Part shown: positions 61,206 through 64,000 of the stretch, piece by piece
Numbering within the stretch: the stretch's first letter is position 1
How the letters are laid out: each line of letters opens with the position of its first letter
Assembly: GCF_900591205.1 (NCBI RefSeq)
Contig: NZ_UUPU01000082.1
Location: 1 to 64,000 of the forward strand
Reading direction: 5' to 3'
Source: Pseudomonas viridiflava
Lineage (GTDB): Bacteria; Pseudomonadota; Gammaproteobacteria; Pseudomonadales; Pseudomonadaceae
Length of the DNA stretch: 64,000 nucleotides
Translations under genes and position numbers: made by a program
Notes under the pieces: generated by a model
What the model was told of the DNA's origin: nothing
The model's database searches: none
The model's input: only the letters and a program-made list of their open reading frames with translations

Positions 61206-62330
61206 TTACAGGTCGCCGAAGAAGCGCTTCACACCATCGAAAAAGCCAGTGGTCTTCGGCGAATGGGAGTCATCGCCTTCCAGCGAGCTACGGAACTCTT
61301 CAAGCAGCTCACGTTGACGACGACCCAGGTTGACCGGCGTTTCCACGGCCACACGACACATCAGGTCACCAGCACCGCCACCGCGCACCGGCGCTACGCC
61401 TTTGCCACGGATACGGAACTGCTTACCGGTCTGCGTCCCCTCAGGGATCTTGAGTTTGACTCGACCGTCGAGGGTCGGGATCTCCAGCTCGCCACCGAGG
61501 GCCGCGTCGACAAAGCTGATCGGCACCTCACAGAACAGGTGTTTGCCATCGCGCTGGAAGATCGAGTGCTCGCGCACATTGATCACCACGTACAGGTCGC
61601 CGGTAGGGCCACCCTGAGTGCCCGCCTCGCCCTCGCCCGACAGGCGAATACGGTCACCGGTATCCACACCCGCCGGCACTTTCACCGACAAGGTCTTGTA
61701 CTCTTCGACACGGCCTTCGCCGTGGCAGGAGTCGCACGGATCGGAAATGATCTTGCCCTGGCCATGGCAACGCGGGCAGGTTTGCTGCACCGAGAAGAAA
61801 CCCTGCTGCATACGGACCTGGCCGATACCGCCGCACGTCGGGCAGGTGATTGGCGAAGAGCCTTTCTTCGCGCCCGAACCGTCGCACGGCTTGCAATTGA
61901 CCAGCGTCGGCACGCGGATATTGACGCTGGTGCCACGCACGGCCTCTTCCAGGTTCAGCTCGAGGGTGTAGCGCAAGTCACTGCCACGCTGGGCGCCACC
62001 GCGTTGGCCACCACGGCCGCCGCCGAAGAAGTCGCTGAATACGTCGCCGAAAATATCGGAGAAGTTCTGACCACCAAAACCTGCACCACCGCCACCCATG
62101 CTCGGGTCGACGCCAGCATGGCCATACTGATCGTAGGCAGCACGCTTATTGGGATCAGACAGGCATTCATAGGCCTCATTGGCCTCTTTGAACATCTCTT
62201 CGGATTCTTTGCTATCCGGATTACGGTCCGGGTGATGCTTCATCGCCAGGCGACGGTAAGCCTTTTTCAGGTCCGCCTCGCTGGAGCCGCGCTCCACACC
62301 CAACACTTCGTAATAGTCACGCTTTGCCAT
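61206..62330 (-). CDS. dnaJ: Chaperone DnaJ
   Basis: Hsp40 partner of DnaK. 374 residues: J domain with the HPD motif (MKHHPDRNPDS), Gly/Phe-rich region (GGGGAGFGGQNF), four CxxCxGxG-type zinc repeats (CKPC, CPTC, CPRC, CDSC), and the substrate-binding C-terminus. The start is ATG 62330 (MAKRDYYEVLG); the longer frame adds 30 unrelated residues. Confidence 0.97.
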   Translation of the reverse strand: MAKRDYYEVLGVERGSSEADLKKAYRRLAMKHHPDRNPDSKESEEMFKEANEAYECLSDPNKRAAYDQYGHAGVDPSMGGGGAGFGGQNFSDIFGDVFSDFFGGGRGGQRGGAQRGSDLRYTLELNLEEAVRGTSVNIRVPTLVNCKPCDGSGAKKGSSPITCPTCGGIGQVRMQQGFFSVQQTCPRCHGQGKIISDPCDSCHGEGRVEEYKTLSVKVPAGVDTGDRIRLSGEGEAGTQGGPTGDLYVVINVREHSIFQRDGKHLFCEVPISFVDAALGGELEIPTLDGRVKLKIPEGTQTGKQFRIRGKGVAPVRGGGAGDLMCRVAVETPVNLGRRQRELLEEFRSSLEGDDSHSPKTTGFFDGVKRFFGDL

Positions 62331-62396
62331 AAGTCTTTGCACTCTTAAGGACGTTCGGCAAGACCCTCCTGAGCCTTGCCAAACTCGTTGAGCCCC

Positions 62397-62425
62397 AATA
62401 CAGGCCCGGACCCAACTCACGTCAA
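62397..62425 (-). promoter_or_regulatory. Candidate dnaJ promoter
   Basis: Minus-strand TTGACG (62420-62425), 17-bp spacer, TGTATT (62397-62402), about 60 bp before dnaJ. A clear sigma-32 box was not recognised. Confidence 0.45.
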
Positions 62426-62468
62426 TTCAACGATCCTGGTCATTACTGCTTTTAGCCGAGAACCAGCC

Positions 62469-62489
62469 AAAAAAGCGGTATTTATCGCT
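62469..62489 (-). terminator. Possible dnaK terminator
   Basis: AGCG...CGCT short stem with an internal mismatch followed by six Us on the minus strand, about 160 bp behind dnaK. Weak stem. Confidence 0.4.
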
Positions 62490-62576
62490 CGGAAAGCAGG
62501 AGCATTCCCGATCACACCGCCAACATCCGACTCCTTGTCGCATGCTGTAAAAATTCGCATACCCCAGACACGCCAA

Positions 62577-62596
62577 CGCGGGAGCAAGCTCCCGCG
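62577..62596. repeat. REP-like palindrome behind dnaK
   Basis: CGCGGGAGC-AA-GCTCCCGCG, a single 9-bp stem resembling half of the REP family seen elsewhere in the window. It lies 50 bp behind the dnaK stop. The rest of 62331-62647 is empty apart from the entries listed. Confidence 0.6.
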
Positions 62597-62647
62597 CGGC
62601 GACATCCTACCAGTCACCGCTTGATAGCGGTCAACCGGGCGACCAAC

Positions 62648-64000
62648 TTACTTCTGGTCTTTTACTTCTTCGAACTCGGCATCGACAACGTCGTCATGCT
62701 TGGCTTCAGGTTCTGCGTGCTGTGCAGCGCCATCAGCCGGCTGGCCTTGCTCGGCGTACATTTTCTGCGCAACCGGCGCGGAGACTTTCGACAGCTCCTC
62801 AACCTTGGCTTCGATGGCAGCCTTGTCGTCGCCTTTAACAGCGGCTTCCAGGGCAACCAAAGCAGCTTCGATCGCGGCTTTCTCTTCGGCGGTCACTTTA
62901 TCGCCCGCTTCGGAGATCATTTTGCGTGTCGAGTGAACCAGTGCATCACCCTGGTTGCGGGCAGCGGCCAGCTCTTCGAACTTCTTGTCAGCCTCGGCAT
63001 TGGTTTCAGCATCACGAATCATCTGTTGAATTTCTTCATCAGACAGACCGGAGTTGGCCTTGATGGTGATCTTCTGCTCTTTGCCAGTAGCCTTGTCCTT
63101 GGCACCTACGTGCAGGATACCGTTGGCGTCGATGTCGAAGGTCACTTCAATTTGTGGCACGCCACGTGGTGCTGGTGGAATCTCAGCCAGGTCGAACTTG
63201 CCCAGCGACTTGTTCTGGGCCGCTTGCTTACGCTCACCTTGCAGCACGTGAATGGTCACGGCGCCCTGGTTGTCGTCGGCAGTCGAGAACACTTGCGATT
63301 TCTTGGTAGGAATCGTGGTGTTTTTCTCGATCAGCGCGGTCATCACGCCACCCATGGTTTCGATACCCAGGGTCAGCGGGCTGACGTCCAGCAGCAGCAC
63401 GTCTTTCACGTCGCCGGCCAGTACCGCACCCTGGATGGCAGCACCCATGGCAACAGCTTCGTCCGGGTTCACGTCTTTACGGGCTTCTTTGCCGAAGAAC
63501 TCGGTCACCAGCTTCTGAACCAGTGGCATACGGGTCTGACCGCCCACCAGGATCACGTCGTTGATCGAACCAACGTCGATACCGGAGTCTTTCAGCGCGA
63601 TGCGGCAAGGCTCGATGGTGCGTTGAACCAGGTCTTCGACCAGCGCTTCCAGCTTGGAACGCGAGATTTTCACGTTCAAGTGCTTAGGACCGGTAGCGTC
63701 TGCAGTGATGTACGGCAGGTTCACGTCGGTCGACTGAGCGGAAGACAGCTCGATCTTGGCTTTCTCGGCAGCTTCTTTCAGGCGCTGCATGGCCAGCGGG
63801 TCACCTTTGAGGTTCATGCCGCTTTCTTTCTTGAATTCGTCAACGAGGTAGTCGATCAGACGAATGTCAAAGTCTTCACCACCCAGGAACGTGTCACCGT
63901 TGGTGGCCAACACTTCGAACTGGTGCTCGCCGTCAACTTCAGCGATCTCGATTACGGAGACGTCGAAAGTACCGCCACCCAGGTCATAAACGATCACAGT
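62648..64000 (-). CDS. dnaK: Chaperone DnaK, 3' part
   Basis: Hsp70 chaperone; the 5' part lies beyond the right edge. The visible 450 residues begin in the ATPase domain (TVIVYDLGGGTFDVSVIEI, phosphate loop 2). They continue with ILVGGQTRMPLVQ, the interdomain linker DVLLLDVSPLTLGIE, the substrate-binding beta domain and the helical lid, and end in an acidic EEVKDQK-type tail. Frame and end are intact. Confidence 0.97.
   Translation of the reverse strand, partial: TVIVYDLGGGTFDVSVIEIAEVDGEHQFEVLATNGDTFLGGEDFDIRLIDYLVDEFKKESGMNLKGDPLAMQRLKEAAEKAKIELSSAQSTDVNLPYITADATGPKHLNVKISRSKLEALVEDLVQRTIEPCRIALKDSGIDVGSINDVILVGGQTRMPLVQKLVTEFFGKEARKDVNPDEAVAMGAAIQGAVLAGDVKDVLLLDVSPLTLGIETMGGVMTALIEKNTTIPTKKSQVFSTADDNQGAVTIHVLQGERKQAAQNKSLGKFDLAEIPPAPRGVPQIEVTFDIDANGILHVGAKDKATGKEQKITIKANSGLSDEEIQQMIRDAETNAEADKKFEELAAARNQGDALVHSTRKMISEAGDKVTAEEKAAIEAALVALEAAVKGDDKAAIEAKVEELSKVSAPVAQKMYAEQGQPADGAAQHAEPEAKHDDVVDAEFEEVKDQK

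Overview
The window is a stretch of core chromosome from a Pseudomonas, most likely of the P. fluorescens group. The evidence is gene order (msrPQ, pssA, ilvCNI, mrcB; cbrXAB-crcZ-pcnB-folK-panBC-pgi-acs; pnp-rpsO-truB-rbfA-infB-nusA-rimP; secG-tpiA-glmM-folP-ftsH-rlmE; greA-carBA-dapB-dnaJK), which follows the known Pseudomonas arrangement. The Pseudomonas small RNAs PrrF and CrcZ and fluorescens-type REP doublets (GTGGGAGCGGGCTTG and GTGGGAGGGGGCTTG) agree with this. I see no prophage, insertion sequence, CRISPR array, defence island or obviously foreign block.

Layout. Positions 1-240 hold two tandem rRNA-type promoters pointing left, so an rRNA operon should start just outside the window. 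From 245 to 10062 nearly everything is on the minus strand: methionine-sulfoxide repair (msrQ, msrP), phosphatidylserine synthase, the branched-chain amino-acid genes ilvI-ilvN-ilvC, and a mrcB-lipoprotein-YqcC cluster. From 10181 to 12651 lie three plus-strand genes: a kinase-like fusion, a pentapeptide-repeat protein and a short TfoX-like protein. An iron region follows: the Fur-controlled sRNA prrF, the heme importer hmuTUV with its own Fur-type promoter, and a divergent Rieske protein. Then come sfsA, an aminotransferase, dksA and gluQ.

Positions 19701-24835 carry the carbon-catabolite control module: cbrX overlapping cbrA, then cbrB, a CbrB-type operator, a sigma-54 promoter and the Hfq-titrating sRNA crcZ. 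Downstream are pcnB, folK, panB, panC, pgi, acs, an MpaB-like oxygenase, a methyltransferase and a large AsmA-like (DUF748) protein. A BON-domain periplasmic protein at 38099-38722 has a sigma-54-like promoter and a 12-bp inverted repeat upstream.

Positions 39017-54325 form the long minus-strand information-processing block (pnp back to rlmE, including tRNA-fMet and tRNA-Leu). The last part holds yhbY, a small membrane protein, greA, carB, carA, dapB, dnaJ and the 3' part of dnaK, which runs off the right edge.

I did not find a new multi-gene system. The least expected signals are regulatory: terminator-like hairpins in the leaders of rimP and carA, an RBS-sequestering hairpin before msrP, a possible leader peptide before ilvI, and the sigma-54/inverted-repeat arrangement before the BON gene. 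Start codons were revised where the longest open frame conflicted with ribosome-binding sites or family length.
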